NCBI GenBank assembly: GCA_002387735.1
Contig: DGKJ01000097.1
Location: forward strand, 1 to 43,129
Direction: 5' to 3'
Length of the DNA: 43,129 nt
Source: Bacteriovoracaceae bacterium UBA4573
Lineage (GTDB): Bacteria > Bdellovibrionota > UBA1018 > UBA923
Position numbers and translations under genes: made by a program
Notes under the pieces: model-generated
Seen by the model: only the letters and a program-made list of their open reading frames with translations
What the model was told of the DNA's origin: nothing
Database searches by the model: none
Shown here: piece after piece, positions 1 through 8,518 of the stretch
Layout of the letters: each line of letters begins with the position of its first letter
Numbering within the stretch: position 1 is the stretch's first letter

Positions 1-101
1 ATCGCAAGCGGCAGACCAATGTGACCAGCGCCACCGACTACAAAGGTGTCTGTTGGTAGATCGCGAGGCGTAGTAAAAGATTTAGCATTTTTGTCCGTCA
101 T
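1..101 (-). CDS. Nucleotide-sugar dehydrogenase, N-terminal fragment (UDP-glucose/GDP-mannose dehydrogenase family)
   Basis: Only the first 33 codons lie in the window; the gene runs off the left edge. The start is the ATG read on the minus strand at 101-99. After about 19 polar residues comes the stretch FVVGGAGHIGLPLA, which is the glycine-rich Rossmann NAD-binding motif typical of UDP-glucose/GDP-mannose dehydrogenases, especially the UDP-ManNAc/UDP-GlcNAc 6-dehydrogenase branch. Such enzymes oxidise the C6 hydroxyl of a nucleotide sugar to a uronic acid for capsule or O-antigen. The call rests on this motif alone, so the substrate is unknown. The gene is divergent from the membrane protein at 369-1748, which could also serve surface polysaccharide synthesis. 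Confidence 0.6.
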   Translation of the reverse strand, partial: MTDKNAKSFTTPRDLPTDTFVVGGAGHIGLPLA

Positions 102-368
102 ATAGTTGGGCTCACAATGTGGGTTGAAAATCGCCTGGAACATAACAAGCGAGGGCGAGCAATTCAAGGATTGCTGTGCAGTCGGTTGTTCCTCAGGGTG
201 CGGCGCCAACTTTATGGGTGAGCGGCCGGAGTCTATAGCCAAATTTGCGACCACCAGGCGTCTTGCCTTTGAGTCGCTCAGGGACGCCCCGTCACCCCGT
301 AAAGTTGGCTCCGATCTCCAGAGCGGTTGTCGCTTGCCAAAGAATCGCCTTTCGTACATGACCAAAAG
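102..368. other. Divergent intergenic region at left edge
   Basis: This stretch lies between two divergently read genes and must hold promoters for both. I see no convincing -35/-10 pair, tRNA or conserved small ORF. An open frame at 106-414 exists, but it has no ribosome binding site and overlaps the start of the membrane protein gene. Confidence 0.4.
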
Positions 369-1748
369 ATGCGGTTACAAGCGTTGGCGTCAAAAATACT
401 TCTTTTGGTCGTAGGAGTGCTGTTTGGCATTCAAGTAACCTTTGCTCTCAAGTATTCGATCGATATACCCTGTAATGACACATGGAGTCTTTTCGACCCT
501 GGCCGCATTCAGAGGGCTTTCGACCTAGGCTGGTTGCTTGGCTTTCACAATGAACATCGCATTTTTACTACCAAGTTGGCGGCTTGGATCTTGTACCGAA
601 TCAACGATTTAAACCTGGTGCACCTATTGGCCGTGGGGCACCTGTATTTTGGGGCAGCTGTGGTCGTGACGTTGCTGCTTCTCCGTAACTTGATCAAGGC
701 ACCTTTGGGTTGGCTCGCAGTGTTCGGCACAGCTCTGCTCATGACCCCATTGAACTGGGAAAATCATGTTGTGCCGTTTCATATGCAGTTTCATGCCTCG
801 ATGTTTTTTTCGCTTTTGTATCTGCATTTGGTTTTTAGCGTTGGAGACCGAAACCACTGGACTTGGTCGCGCGTTTTGTCGGCCGGCTTTTGCGGGTTCC
901 TTGGCGCGTTTTCGTTTGCAGGCGGCGTGATTCAGATGATCGCAGCTTTCGGAGTTTTGCTCATTACCGTAGGGAGCAGTGCTGGGTGGCGGGCGCCTAA
1001 AGTGCCGAAAACCGCATGGGGATTGATCGTACTTACTTTTTCGGTGATCGCGCTTTATTTCGTAGGCTATCAAAAACCCGGACATCACCCGGACCCGATT
1101 CTCCCTTTGAGTTTACAGTTTTGGCGGTTTTACGCAGAACTTTTGAGTTTAGGTTTCGGGCTACGCGAGATTTCGGTCGAACGATCGACGATGGTTCTTT
1201 TTATTTCCCATGCGCCGGCTGTTTTTCTGTTAGTGAAGACGCGTTTCTTAACTAAAGCAAATTCAGATGAACGAAAAATAATTGCCGCCTGGGCCGGATT
1301 GGTGCTGATTATTGCGAGTGTGGCCAGCGCGCGCTCTGGCTTTGGGCTCGTGCAGGCCAAACAAGTGCGTTACGCGGAGTGGGGGCTATTTTGTGTACCC
1401 ATGACAATTGGTCTTTGGTTGCTGTGCCTTCGGAATTTGCCAATTCGATTGCTAGGATTATCAGCGCTTCGTCTAAAAAACGCCGTAGCATTTGGTCTTT
1501 TAGTTTTTCTTAGCCTTACGTTTTGGGACGAATGGAGTTTTACAGGGGCCTATGTAAATTGGCGCAATCTCATGATCAGAGGGCAAGATTGCGTAGTGGA
1601 GTACTACCGTAATCCCGACAAATACCAGTCACTTGAGTGTCCTTACTTGGACTCAGGTAACTTGGTTCCCAACTTAAACCACGGAAAAACCCGAAATTTT
1701 AGTTTCTACCGTTCCGCGATGAAGCGGGTCCGAGCGGAAGCAAAATAA
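369..1748 (+). CDS. Polytopic membrane protein, possibly a surface-glycan membrane enzyme
   Basis: From ATG 369 the product is 459 residues with about 10-11 hydrophobic segments. A TTG at 327 would add 14 polar residues; ATG 369 is preferred because it places a short basic N-terminus just before the first membrane helix, though neither start has a good ribosome binding site. The first periplasmic loop holds CNDTWSLFDP and then HNEHRI, both rich in the Asp/Glu/His residues that membrane glycosyltransferases and related uncharacterised proteins carry in this loop. I do not recognise a named family with certainty. The neighbour at 1-101 is a nucleotide-sugar dehydrogenase, which fits an envelope polysaccharide role; this is inference. 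The C-terminal ~60 residues are soluble, with two cysteines. Confidence 0.6.
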   Translation: MRLQALASKILLLVVGVLFGIQVTFALKYSIDIPCNDTWSLFDPGRIQRAFDLGWLLGFHNEHRIFTTKLAAWILYRINDLNLVHLLAVGHLYFGAAVVVTLLLLRNLIKAPLGWLAVFGTALLMTPLNWENHVVPFHMQFHASMFFSLLYLHLVFSVGDRNHWTWSRVLSAGFCGFLGAFSFAGGVIQMIAAFGVLLITVGSSAGWRAPKVPKTAWGLIVLTFSVIALYFVGYQKPGHHPDPILPLSLQFWRFYAELLSLGFGLREISVERSTMVLFISHAPAVFLLVKTRFLTKANSDERKIIAAWAGLVLIIASVASARSGFGLVQAKQVRYAEWGLFCVPMTIGLWLLCLRNLPIRLLGLSALRLKNAVAFGLLVFLSLTFWDEWSFTGAYVNWRNLMIRGQDCVVEYYRNPDKYQSLECPYLDSGNLVPNLNHGKTRNFSFYRSAMKRVRAEAK

Positions 1749-1764
1749 CTGCGAGCAAAATAGC

Positions 1765-1911
1765 TTATTTCTTTTTTCTTCGGCGCTTGTTCACACACGC
1801 GCGGCAAGTAAAACCAAGGCCATACTTGTTGCCAGCGGCAAGTGGGAAATACTTTTTATTAAAATCTTTCCGGGTTTTGCACTTCTTGCAGGCGTTTGAT
1901 TTTGGTTTCAT
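1765..1911 (-). CDS. 48-residue zinc-ribbon-like mini-protein
   Basis: A short minus-strand frame runs from ATG (1911-1909) to TAA (1767-1765). The product has two CxxC pairs (CKKC at residues 8-11 and CRAC at 36-39) about 25 residues apart, and ends in a basic tail (KRRRKKK). Paired CxxC knuckles with this spacing are typical of small treble-clef or zinc-ribbon proteins that bind nucleic acid. It fills most of the gap between the membrane protein gene, with which it converges (16 bases between stops), and aceK, from which it diverges. The ribosome binding site is weak. It could be chance, but ordered cysteines, a basic tail and a neat fit in the gap make a real gene likely. Function is not known. 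Confidence 0.55.
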   Translation of the reverse strand: MKPKSNACKKCKTRKDFNKKYFPLAAGNKYGLGFTCRACVNKRRRKKK

Positions 1912-1976
1912 GTCTAAAATGGTACCTACGAGAAGGAAAATGTGCGAGCCTAAAAATGGGGGTAGGAAAAAAGTTC

Positions 1977-3758
1977 ATGTCTAACACGATTGTGGTGGAA
2001 CCGGCGCTCGATATTGCTAGAACAATTTTGGCTGGTTTCGGCAAACATTATCGCATTTTCCGCGACGCAAGTATTCGGGCGCGCTCGCTATTCGAAAATC
2101 AGCAGTGGGCGGAACTAAAAAAAAATAATCGCGAACGCATCGACTTTTATAATCTACGCGTTTTGGAAACCGTGGAGTATTTGACCTCGGAGTTTCCAGA
2201 CATTTTAAACGAAGCGCTGTGGCCTCAAATAAAAATAGAATACATTAGCTTATTGTATCAACACCGGCAGCCCGAATTGGCGGAAACCTTTTTCAATTCC
2301 GTTGCCGCTAAAGTTCTGAAACGACGATACTATAACAATCAGCACACTTTCACGAGTCCCGCGGTAGCCGCTGAACACATTGAAGGCAAACAAGCGACCT
2401 ATCGATGTTACTATCCGCTAGTAAGTGGATTGGAGTCTTGTCTGCGACAGGCTTTGACTGACTTCGAGTTCGGAGTACCGTTCTCTCATTTAGATGTATG
2501 TGTGGCCAATCTCGGGGAAGCGATTCGAAAATGGTTGCCCGACGTACAGCAATTAGGCCCTAACTTTCATATTCAAGTTTTGGTTTCGCCATTTTATTGG
2601 AGCACATCGGCCTATGTGGTGGGGCGCGTGGTGCATGGACATGTTCGGTCGCTATTTATGATTCCGTTAAAACATTCGAAAAAATCGCCGGGCAATGGCA
2701 GTAGCGGATTGTATGCCGATGCCTTTATTCACGAGCCCGACGACCTTGCGAATTTAATGTCGGTATCTCACGCCTACTTCATGGTCGATATGGAAGTTCC
2801 GTCTTCGTGGATTTCTTTTATAAGCGCAGCGCTTCCAGACAAACCAAAATCCGAACTTTACACTGCAGTAGGATTGCAGCGGCAGGGAAAAATTCTGTTC
2901 GTACGCGACTTACGCCAACACCTAAAACATTCGGCGGATCATTTCGTAGTAGCCCCTGGCACGCCCGGAATGGTGATGCTGGTTTTTACTATGCCGTCGT
3001 TCCCTTTTGTTTTTAAAGTAATTCGAGATTCATTCGATCCGCCGAAAGACACCACCGTTGAGGAAGTAAAACAAAAATATCGCCTTATTAAGTTACACGA
3101 TCGCGTAGGGCGTTTAGCGGATACTTTAGAGTATTTCGATTTAGACTTTCCTATCGATCGAGTCGCGCCGAGTTTGGTCGAACGAATGAAACAATTGATC
3201 CCGTCAAACGTAGAAATCGACGGTGGACACTTGGTGATTCGCCACGCCTACGTCGAGCAGCGCTTGACCCCGCTAAATCTATATTTGGCTGGAGGTGACG
3301 CCAAACGCTTAAAACACGGTGCTCAAGAATACGGAAACGCGTTGCGGGATTTGGCGAGGGCCAATATTTTTCCTGGTGATCTATTGTTGAAAAATTTCGG
3401 TGTTTCACCTTATGGTCGAGTCGTTTTTTATGACTACGACGAGGTGTGTTTATTAACCGATTGCAATTTTCGAGCGATTCCAGAAGCCGTAAATCTCGAA
3501 GACGAAACTCGTAGCGAGCCCTGGTATGGAGTTGGAGCCAACGATGTGTTTCCAGAAGAGTTCGCGAAATTTTTGTTCAACGATCACGATTTCGTGCGTC
3601 AATTCTTTGAAAAACAACACGCTGATCTTTTGAAACCAAGTTTTTGGATCGAAACGCAGAAAAAAATTCGCCAAGGTGAGGAAATGGAGTTCGCGCTTTT
3701 TCCAAAGTCGCGACGCTTTCCGAACCGAATGCTTGCTCATCCCAGTCTCGTTCGTTAG
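1977..3758 (+). CDS. aceK: Isocitrate dehydrogenase kinase/phosphatase AceK
   Basis: The product is 593 residues, close to the usual ~580. AceK phosphorylates isocitrate dehydrogenase to switch it off, and removes the phosphate again, so that isocitrate goes either to the TCA cycle or to the glyoxylate shunt. The N-terminal AceK regulatory region is recognisable (RTILAGFG, RIDFYNLRV). The kinase-like C-terminal half has the ATP-loop segment TPGMVMLVFTMPSFPFVFKV with the ATP-binding lysine at about residue 347, followed by RHAYVEQRLTPLNLY and the metal/catalytic segment FPGDLLLKNFGV...VVFYDYDE. ATG 1977 is chosen because GTAGGA lies about 10 bases upstream; a longer frame from 1896 has a non-conserved N-terminus. 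It is the first gene of aceK-aceB-aceA, unlike the E. coli order aceB-aceA-aceK. Confidence 0.95.
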   Translation: MSNTIVVEPALDIARTILAGFGKHYRIFRDASIRARSLFENQQWAELKKNNRERIDFYNLRVLETVEYLTSEFPDILNEALWPQIKIEYISLLYQHRQPELAETFFNSVAAKVLKRRYYNNQHTFTSPAVAAEHIEGKQATYRCYYPLVSGLESCLRQALTDFEFGVPFSHLDVCVANLGEAIRKWLPDVQQLGPNFHIQVLVSPFYWSTSAYVVGRVVHGHVRSLFMIPLKHSKKSPGNGSSGLYADAFIHEPDDLANLMSVSHAYFMVDMEVPSSWISFISAALPDKPKSELYTAVGLQRQGKILFVRDLRQHLKHSADHFVVAPGTPGMVMLVFTMPSFPFVFKVIRDSFDPPKDTTVEEVKQKYRLIKLHDRVGRLADTLEYFDLDFPIDRVAPSLVERMKQLIPSNVEIDGGHLVIRHAYVEQRLTPLNLYLAGGDAKRLKHGAQEYGNALRDLARANIFPGDLLLKNFGVSPYGRVVFYDYDEVCLLTDCNFRAIPEAVNLEDETRSEPWYGVGANDVFPEEFAKFLFNDHDFVRQFFEKQHADLLKPSFWIETQKKIRQGEEMEFALFPKSRRFPNRMLAHPSLVR

Positions 3759-3769
3759 ATTAACCGTGC

Positions 3770-3776
3770 GGAGAGG
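3770..3776 (+). promoter_or_regulatory. Ribosome binding site deciding the malate synthase start
   Basis: GGAGAGG lies 10 bases before ATG 3787. It supports this start over an upstream in-frame codon at 3676 inside aceK, and it implies strong independent translation of aceB within the operon. Confidence 0.7.
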
Positions 3777-3786
3777 AAACACGGTT

Positions 3787-5364
3787 ATGGAAATCACATT
3801 GACCCGGCCCAGCACCAGTCGAGTAGTCACGCAAGCGAGCGAAAACCTTGTAAAAATTCTTACGCCCGATGCGCTCGCGTTTGTAGAAAAATTAATTCGG
3901 CGATTTGAGCCCCGAAGGCGCGAACTTTTGGAGCGTCGAAAAAAAATTCAAAACGAAATAGACAACGGGATGTTGCCCGATTTTTTGACCGAAACCGCAA
4001 ATGTGCGAGCTGCTTCCTGGAAAGTGGCTTCTATTCCTAGAGACCTTCTCGATCGCCGAGTGGAAATTACCGGGCCAGTAGACCGAAAAATGATTATCAA
4101 CGCACTTAATTCCGGCGCGAATGTTTTTATGGCGGACCTTGAAGATTCTCATTCCCCCACCTGGGAAGGAACAATTCAAGGGCAAGCAAATCTCTACGAA
4201 GCCGTTCGAAGATCTCTAAATTTTCAAAGTCCCGAAGGTAAATCTTATCGGCTGAACGACAAAGTTGCGACGCTTCTTGTACGACCTCGGGGTTGGCATT
4301 TAGACGAAAAACATGTGATGGTCGACGGTAGCGCAGCTTCAGGCAGTCTTTTCGATTTCGGACTCTACTTTTTTCACAATGCCAAAGAACTAGTAGACCG
4401 AGGTACTGGACCTTATTTTTATTTACCAAAACTAGAAAACCATCTGGAAGCTCGGCTGTGGAACGAGGTCTTCAATGAAGCTCAAGACCTTCTGGGAATT
4501 CCTCGCGGCACGATCAAAGCGACGGTATTGATAGAAACTATTCTTGCCGCCTTTGAAATGGACGAGATTCTCTATGAGCTTAGAGACCACATTGTAGGTC
4601 TCAATTGCGGACGTTGGGATTATATATTTAGCTTCATAAAAAAATTCCGGAATAAACCCGAGTTTTCGCTGCCAGATCGCGCGCACATTACTATGACCCA
4701 ACATTTTCTCAATTCGTATTCTGAACTATTGATTCAAACCTGTCATAAACGCGGAGCGTTTGCGATGGGTGGTATGGCGGCGCAAATACCGATTAAAAAC
4801 AATCCAGAGGCTAACGCCGCGGCAATGGACCGGGTATTAAAAGATAAACAACGAGAAGTGCGTATGGGGCACGATGGAACTTGGGTGGCGCACCCGGGAT
4901 TGGTCGAACTGGCTCGAGGAGTATTCGATCAAGCGCTAACCGGCCCCAATCAATTAAATGTTTTGCGTGAGGACGTGCGAATTACTGCAGCAGATTTGTT
5001 AAAAATCCCCGAAGGGACGGTAACTGAAGCCGGAATTCGCATGAATATTAGTGTGGGGGTTCAGTATCTTGAGGCGTGGTTGCGGGGCCAAGGATGCGTG
5101 CCTATTCATCATTTAATGGAAGACGCTGCTACTGCTGAGATTTCGCGAGCACAACTGTGGCAGTGGTTGCGCCATGGGCGATTAAACGCGGTCCAATTTC
5201 AGAATTTTTTGTCGGACGAAATGAAAAAAATAAAAGAAACAGTTGCTCCTAGCACTTGGGAAGCTAGTCGATTTGAACTTGCGGCAGAACTTTTTTCGAA
5301 AATTACTACTGCATCAGAGTTTCCGGAGTTTTTAACACTTTCTGCTTACGAGCATCTCGCTTGA
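3787..5364 (+). CDS. aceB: Malate synthase A
   Basis: The product is 525 residues, the normal length for the A isoform. It condenses glyoxylate with acetyl-CoA to give malate, the second step of the glyoxylate shunt. The family signature DHIVGLNCGRWDYIF is complete, with GRWD at about residues 275-278. The active-site arginine segment (LLVRPRGWH), the metal/substrate acid block (VLIETILAAFEMDEI) and the C-terminal MEDAATAEISRAQLWQW segment, which holds the catalytic aspartate, are all present. The gene starts 28 bases after aceK and ends 26 bases before aceA, so co-transcription is likely. Confidence 0.96.
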   Translation: MEITLTRPSTSRVVTQASENLVKILTPDALAFVEKLIRRFEPRRRELLERRKKIQNEIDNGMLPDFLTETANVRAASWKVASIPRDLLDRRVEITGPVDRKMIINALNSGANVFMADLEDSHSPTWEGTIQGQANLYEAVRRSLNFQSPEGKSYRLNDKVATLLVRPRGWHLDEKHVMVDGSAASGSLFDFGLYFFHNAKELVDRGTGPYFYLPKLENHLEARLWNEVFNEAQDLLGIPRGTIKATVLIETILAAFEMDEILYELRDHIVGLNCGRWDYIFSFIKKFRNKPEFSLPDRAHITMTQHFLNSYSELLIQTCHKRGAFAMGGMAAQIPIKNNPEANAAAMDRVLKDKQREVRMGHDGTWVAHPGLVELARGVFDQALTGPNQLNVLREDVRITAADLLKIPEGTVTEAGIRMNISVGVQYLEAWLRGQGCVPIHHLMEDAATAEISRAQLWQWLRHGRLNAVQFQNFLSDEMKKIKETVAPSTWEASRFELAAELFSKITTASEFPEFLTLSAYEHLA

Positions 5365-5390
5365 ATAAAGAGCCAAAAAAAGGGGTAATT

Positions 5391-6731
5391 ATGTCACAGC
5401 AAACAGAAACCTTGAGTAACGCAAAGAAATTAGAAGAAAAGTGGAAGACGGACCCCCGTTGGAAGGGGATTCAGCGCGGGTACACAGCGGAAGACGTGGT
5501 GCGACTGCGTGGATCGTTACAAATTGAACATTCCCTAGCTAGACACGGTGCTGAGCGGCTCTGGAATTTATTGCAAAAGAAAGATTACGTTCCAGCGCTT
5601 GGTGCCCTGACCGGCAATCAGGCTCTGCAAATGGTAGAGGCGGGGCTCGAGGCTATTTATCTTTCTGGTTGGCAGGTTGCGGCAGATGCGAATCTTTCGG
5701 GGCAAATGTACCCTGATCAAAGTCTTTACCCGATCGACAGTGTGCCTCACGTTATTCGTCGCATTAATCAAGCGTTTCAGCGCATGGATCAGATTCAGTG
5801 GGCTGAAGGAAAAGGTGCGACCAAAGATTGGTTTGTTCCCATTGTGGCTGACGCCGAGGCCGGTTTCGGTGGTAATTTGAATGCATTCGAGCTCATGAAG
5901 ATGATGATCGAAGCGGGTGCGGCCGCCGTGCATTGGGAAGATCAGCTAGCCTCTGCAAAAAAATGTGGTCATATGGGAGGCAAGGTTTTGGTCACCACTC
6001 AAGAGGCCGTTCAAAAACTTGTTGCCGCTCGTTTAGCGGCAGACGTTTTAAATGTGCCAACCTTGATCGTTGCTCGCACCGATGCCAACGGCGCTTTTCT
6101 CGTGACCAGCGATCATGACCCGCGGGACAAAAAGTTTCTCACTGGCGAACGAACCGTTGAAGGTTTTTTTCGCATTCGGGGAGGCCTTGATTCTGCAATT
6201 GCTCGCGGCTTGGCCTATGCTCCATACGCCGATCTCGTTTGGTGCGAAACGTCCACGCCTAACCTTGAAGAAGCGAAAAAATTCGCAGAAGCGATTCATC
6301 GTGAATTTCCTGGTAAGTGGTTAGCGTATAACTGCTCTCCGTCTTTTAATTGGAAGAAAAAACTCGACGACGCCACGACTGCGAAGTTCCAGCGTGAACT
6401 TGGCGCGATGGGGTACCGCTTTCAGTTCGTAACCTTAGCGGGATTTCATGCGTTGAATTATTCGATGTTCGATCTTGCTCGCGAATATAAGAGCGAAGGC
6501 ATGGCGGCTTATTCGCGATTTCAACAAGCGGAATTTGCTGCAGAAACTAACGGGTACCGAGCTGCAGCTCACCAACGATTTGTTGGAACGGGCTATTTCG
6601 ACGACGTGGCGAACGTCATTGGCGGTGGAACAATTTCGACTTCGGCCTTAAAAGGCTCGACCGAAGAAGAACAATTCGACCACGGAACTAATACAAGCGG
6701 ATCAGTCCGCCCGGCGTCGCCGAGCCATTAA
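5391..6731 (+). CDS. aceA: Isocitrate lyase with an extended C-terminus
   Basis: The product is 446 residues. It splits isocitrate into succinate and glyoxylate. The catalytic loop KKCGHMGG is intact, with the active cysteine at about residue 192. Other family blocks are present: FVPIVADAEAGFGG, LIVARTDA and LAYNCSPSFNWKK. ATG 5391 is chosen because AGGGGT precedes it at normal distance; a TTG at 5361 would overlap the malate synthase stop. The E. coli-type protein ends in STEE-x-QF; here the same point is reached at 6677, but the frame continues for 17 more residues, running across the end of the opposing lipoprotein gene (overlap 6688-6731). The tail looks non-conserved. Confidence 0.95.
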   Translation: MSQQTETLSNAKKLEEKWKTDPRWKGIQRGYTAEDVVRLRGSLQIEHSLARHGAERLWNLLQKKDYVPALGALTGNQALQMVEAGLEAIYLSGWQVAADANLSGQMYPDQSLYPIDSVPHVIRRINQAFQRMDQIQWAEGKGATKDWFVPIVADAEAGFGGNLNAFELMKMMIEAGAAAVHWEDQLASAKKCGHMGGKVLVTTQEAVQKLVAARLAADVLNVPTLIVARTDANGAFLVTSDHDPRDKKFLTGERTVEGFFRIRGGLDSAIARGLAYAPYADLVWCETSTPNLEEAKKFAEAIHREFPGKWLAYNCSPSFNWKKKLDDATTAKFQRELGAMGYRFQFVTLAGFHALNYSMFDLAREYKSEGMAAYSRFQQAEFAAETNGYRAAAHQRFVGTGYFDDVANVIGGGTISTSALKGSTEEEQFDHGTNTSGSVRPASPSH

Positions 6732-8499
6732 AGCTGGTAAATGAACCGCCGATCATCGTTTTTCCGGTGGCGGTGCTGGTACCCATATCGATTGAAAGTG
6801 CCGTGATGCTGGAGTTGGCGCCCAATCCGCCGTTGTTGAAGGTCGGGTCGAACGAGCCGTTGTTGTTTAATCTAATAACATTTGCCGGTACAGAAGCGCC
6901 GTTGTAGTTCGAAAAATTGCCTGCCACGAGGTATTTGCCGGTGTAATTGCCGGCAGAATTTTTTTCGGCTACAACTGCGTTTACCGTTCCTGCTCCAAAA
7001 CCAATGCCGCCGTTGTTGAAAGTTGCGTCTAATGTACCGTTACTGTCGAGTCGAGTCACTCTGTCGCCGATGTCGTTACCGTTGAAGACTGTAAAATCAC
7101 CAACCACGATGATTTTACCGGTCGAAAGTCCGTCTGTTCCCATATCTTGTATGATGTTTTTAACTTGGCCATTAAAGCCCGATCCCACATTGAAAGATCC
7201 GTTGATAGTACCACTATAGGCAAGTTTGATAATACGACTATAGGGCGTTCCATTATAGTTTTGAAAAGAGCCACCAACAATAATCCAACCCGTGTAAGCG
7301 TTCGAAGTGTCTTTTTCATACAAAATAGTGCTTACGTCTCCATCGAAACCGGTGCCCATATTTGTTAAAAAGGTGGCATCGGGAGTACCTGAATTGTTTA
7401 AGCGCACGATTCGATTAGCGCTCGTTCCGTTATAGGTCGTAAAGCTACCGCCCGCGATGAGAGTTTCGCTGGGGGGGTACTGAGCAAGTGTATAAACGGC
7501 GCCGTCGAATCCAACCCCACTATTGTTAAACGTAGTGTCGTGGTTGCCCGAACTGTCAATTTTCATCAAACCATCGGGAACGATGTTACCGTTGTAAGTT
7601 GTAAAGCTGCCACCCACTATAAATGAACCACTGAGCGACCCGGCATATACTTGCTGAAGCGCTGCATAGGCCGGGCCGTCAAAACCCGCTCCTCCGTTAT
7701 TGAACGATGTATCTGCAGTACCGTTACTAAATATTCGCACCAATTTATTAGGCACCGTATTTCCGTTGTAAGTACTATTTCCGTTCACGATTAAATAAGA
7801 CCCAGTGCCGTTGCCGGTGCCGGTATTTAATTCGGGCAATATGAAGTTAACAGCTGGGGTCGAAAATCCTGCGCCACCATTGTTAAACGAAGTGTCGCGA
7901 GTACCAACCGCCATTGAGGTAGACGACCCAGAAGAGTTCGGGGTGGGTTCAGTGCAAGTAATTGTTGCTGAAGCGCCAGAATAGGAAATGGGAATAACCA
8001 CAGTCGCTGGTTCAGAAAGATCTCGAGTCGCTCTACCCAAAAAATAGCCACTGTCGCTACTAGACCCCGAAGCACCCGAAGCCCCGCCGGGGCAGTCGTT
8101 TGCCGGCGGATAAATTCCGTAAACGTCGATGTTTCTTTTGGGGCCCGCGGGAATGTCGAGGGTAATACTTTGACCTCGCGAAAAAAGCCCTTTTGAAACG
8201 ATGCCAACTCCCACGCCTGCAAAGTTGTCCGTCGAAGAACAGTCCGACAAAGCGTCCGGATTGGATTGAATGCCTTCGCCAGTTACATTTACTGCGAAAC
8301 AATTAAAATCGCTTATCGACGTAGGTGCGTCGATAGTCGGTGCAAAGGTATTGAAGGTATTGTGAAGGTTTGTAATCAGTGTGTTTTGCGGTTGCTCTTC
8401 GAGAATAATGCGTAAGCCCGAACCGGACCACTTAGGTACTTCCATTGAACAACCTACCAATAGTGCCAGCCCCAATAAAAACGTAAGTGATCTTTGCAT
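6688..8499 (-). CDS. Delta-60-repeat lipoprotein, predicted seven-bladed propeller
   Basis: The 603-residue product starts with a lipoprotein signal peptide (lipobox LVGC, cysteine 17), so it should be anchored in the outer or inner membrane. Residues ~20-200 form a divergent N-terminal part with several cysteines. From about residue 202 there are seven repeats of 52-62 residues, each with the elements DTSFNNGG-x-GF, a short strand, IVGGSFTTYNG and R(I/L)-x(2-3)-SGT. This is the Delta-60 repeat family, taken to form beta-propellers; seven units fit one closed ring. Ligand and role are unknown; surface binding or adhesion is a guess. It is divergent from the cytochrome gene and converges with aceA, overlapping it by 44 bases. 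No strong ribosome binding site is seen. Confidence 0.85.
   Translation of the reverse strand: MQRSLTFLLGLALLVGCSMEVPKWSGSGLRIILEEQPQNTLITNLHNTFNTFAPTIDAPTSISDFNCFAVNVTGEGIQSNPDALSDCSSTDNFAGVGVGIVSKGLFSRGQSITLDIPAGPKRNIDVYGIYPPANDCPGGASGASGSSSDSGYFLGRATRDLSEPATVVIPISYSGASATITCTEPTPNSSGSSTSMAVGTRDTSFNNGGAGFSTPAVNFILPELNTGTGNGTGSYLIVNGNSTYNGNTVPNKLVRIFSNGTADTSFNNGGAGFDGPAYAALQQVYAGSLSGSFIVGGSFTTYNGNIVPDGLMKIDSSGNHDTTFNNSGVGFDGAVYTLAQYPPSETLIAGGSFTTYNGTSANRIVRLNNSGTPDATFLTNMGTGFDGDVSTILYEKDTSNAYTGWIIVGGSFQNYNGTPYSRIIKLAYSGTINGSFNVGSGFNGQVKNIIQDMGTDGLSTGKIIVVGDFTVFNGNDIGDRVTRLDSNGTLDATFNNGGIGFGAGTVNAVVAEKNSAGNYTGKYLVAGNFSNYNGASVPANVIRLNNNGSFDPTFNNGGLGANSSITALSIDMGTSTATGKTMIGGSFTSFNGSATPGGLIRLY
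6691..7896 (-). repeat. Seven tandem ~170-base coding repeats (Delta-60 units)
   Basis: The repeats encode units that each begin with a (D/N)-x-(S/T)F(N) motif, five of them as FNN(G/S)G. On the plus strand the string ccgccgttgttgaa or close variants recurs at the unit borders. The first unit starts at about 7896 and the last ends at the stop codon. Spacing is uneven because the loops vary in length. Confidence 0.8.
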
Positions 8500-8518
8500 T
8501 CGACAATCGTGCTATTTG

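Noticed and set aside
106..414. Open frame of 102 codons at the left edge
   Set aside because: No ribosome binding site, odd composition, and it overlaps the start of the well-supported membrane protein.
7827..8222. Second minus-strand frame inside the Delta-60 lipoprotein gene
   Set aside because: It lies wholly within the lipoprotein gene in another frame and lacks a domain or start signal.
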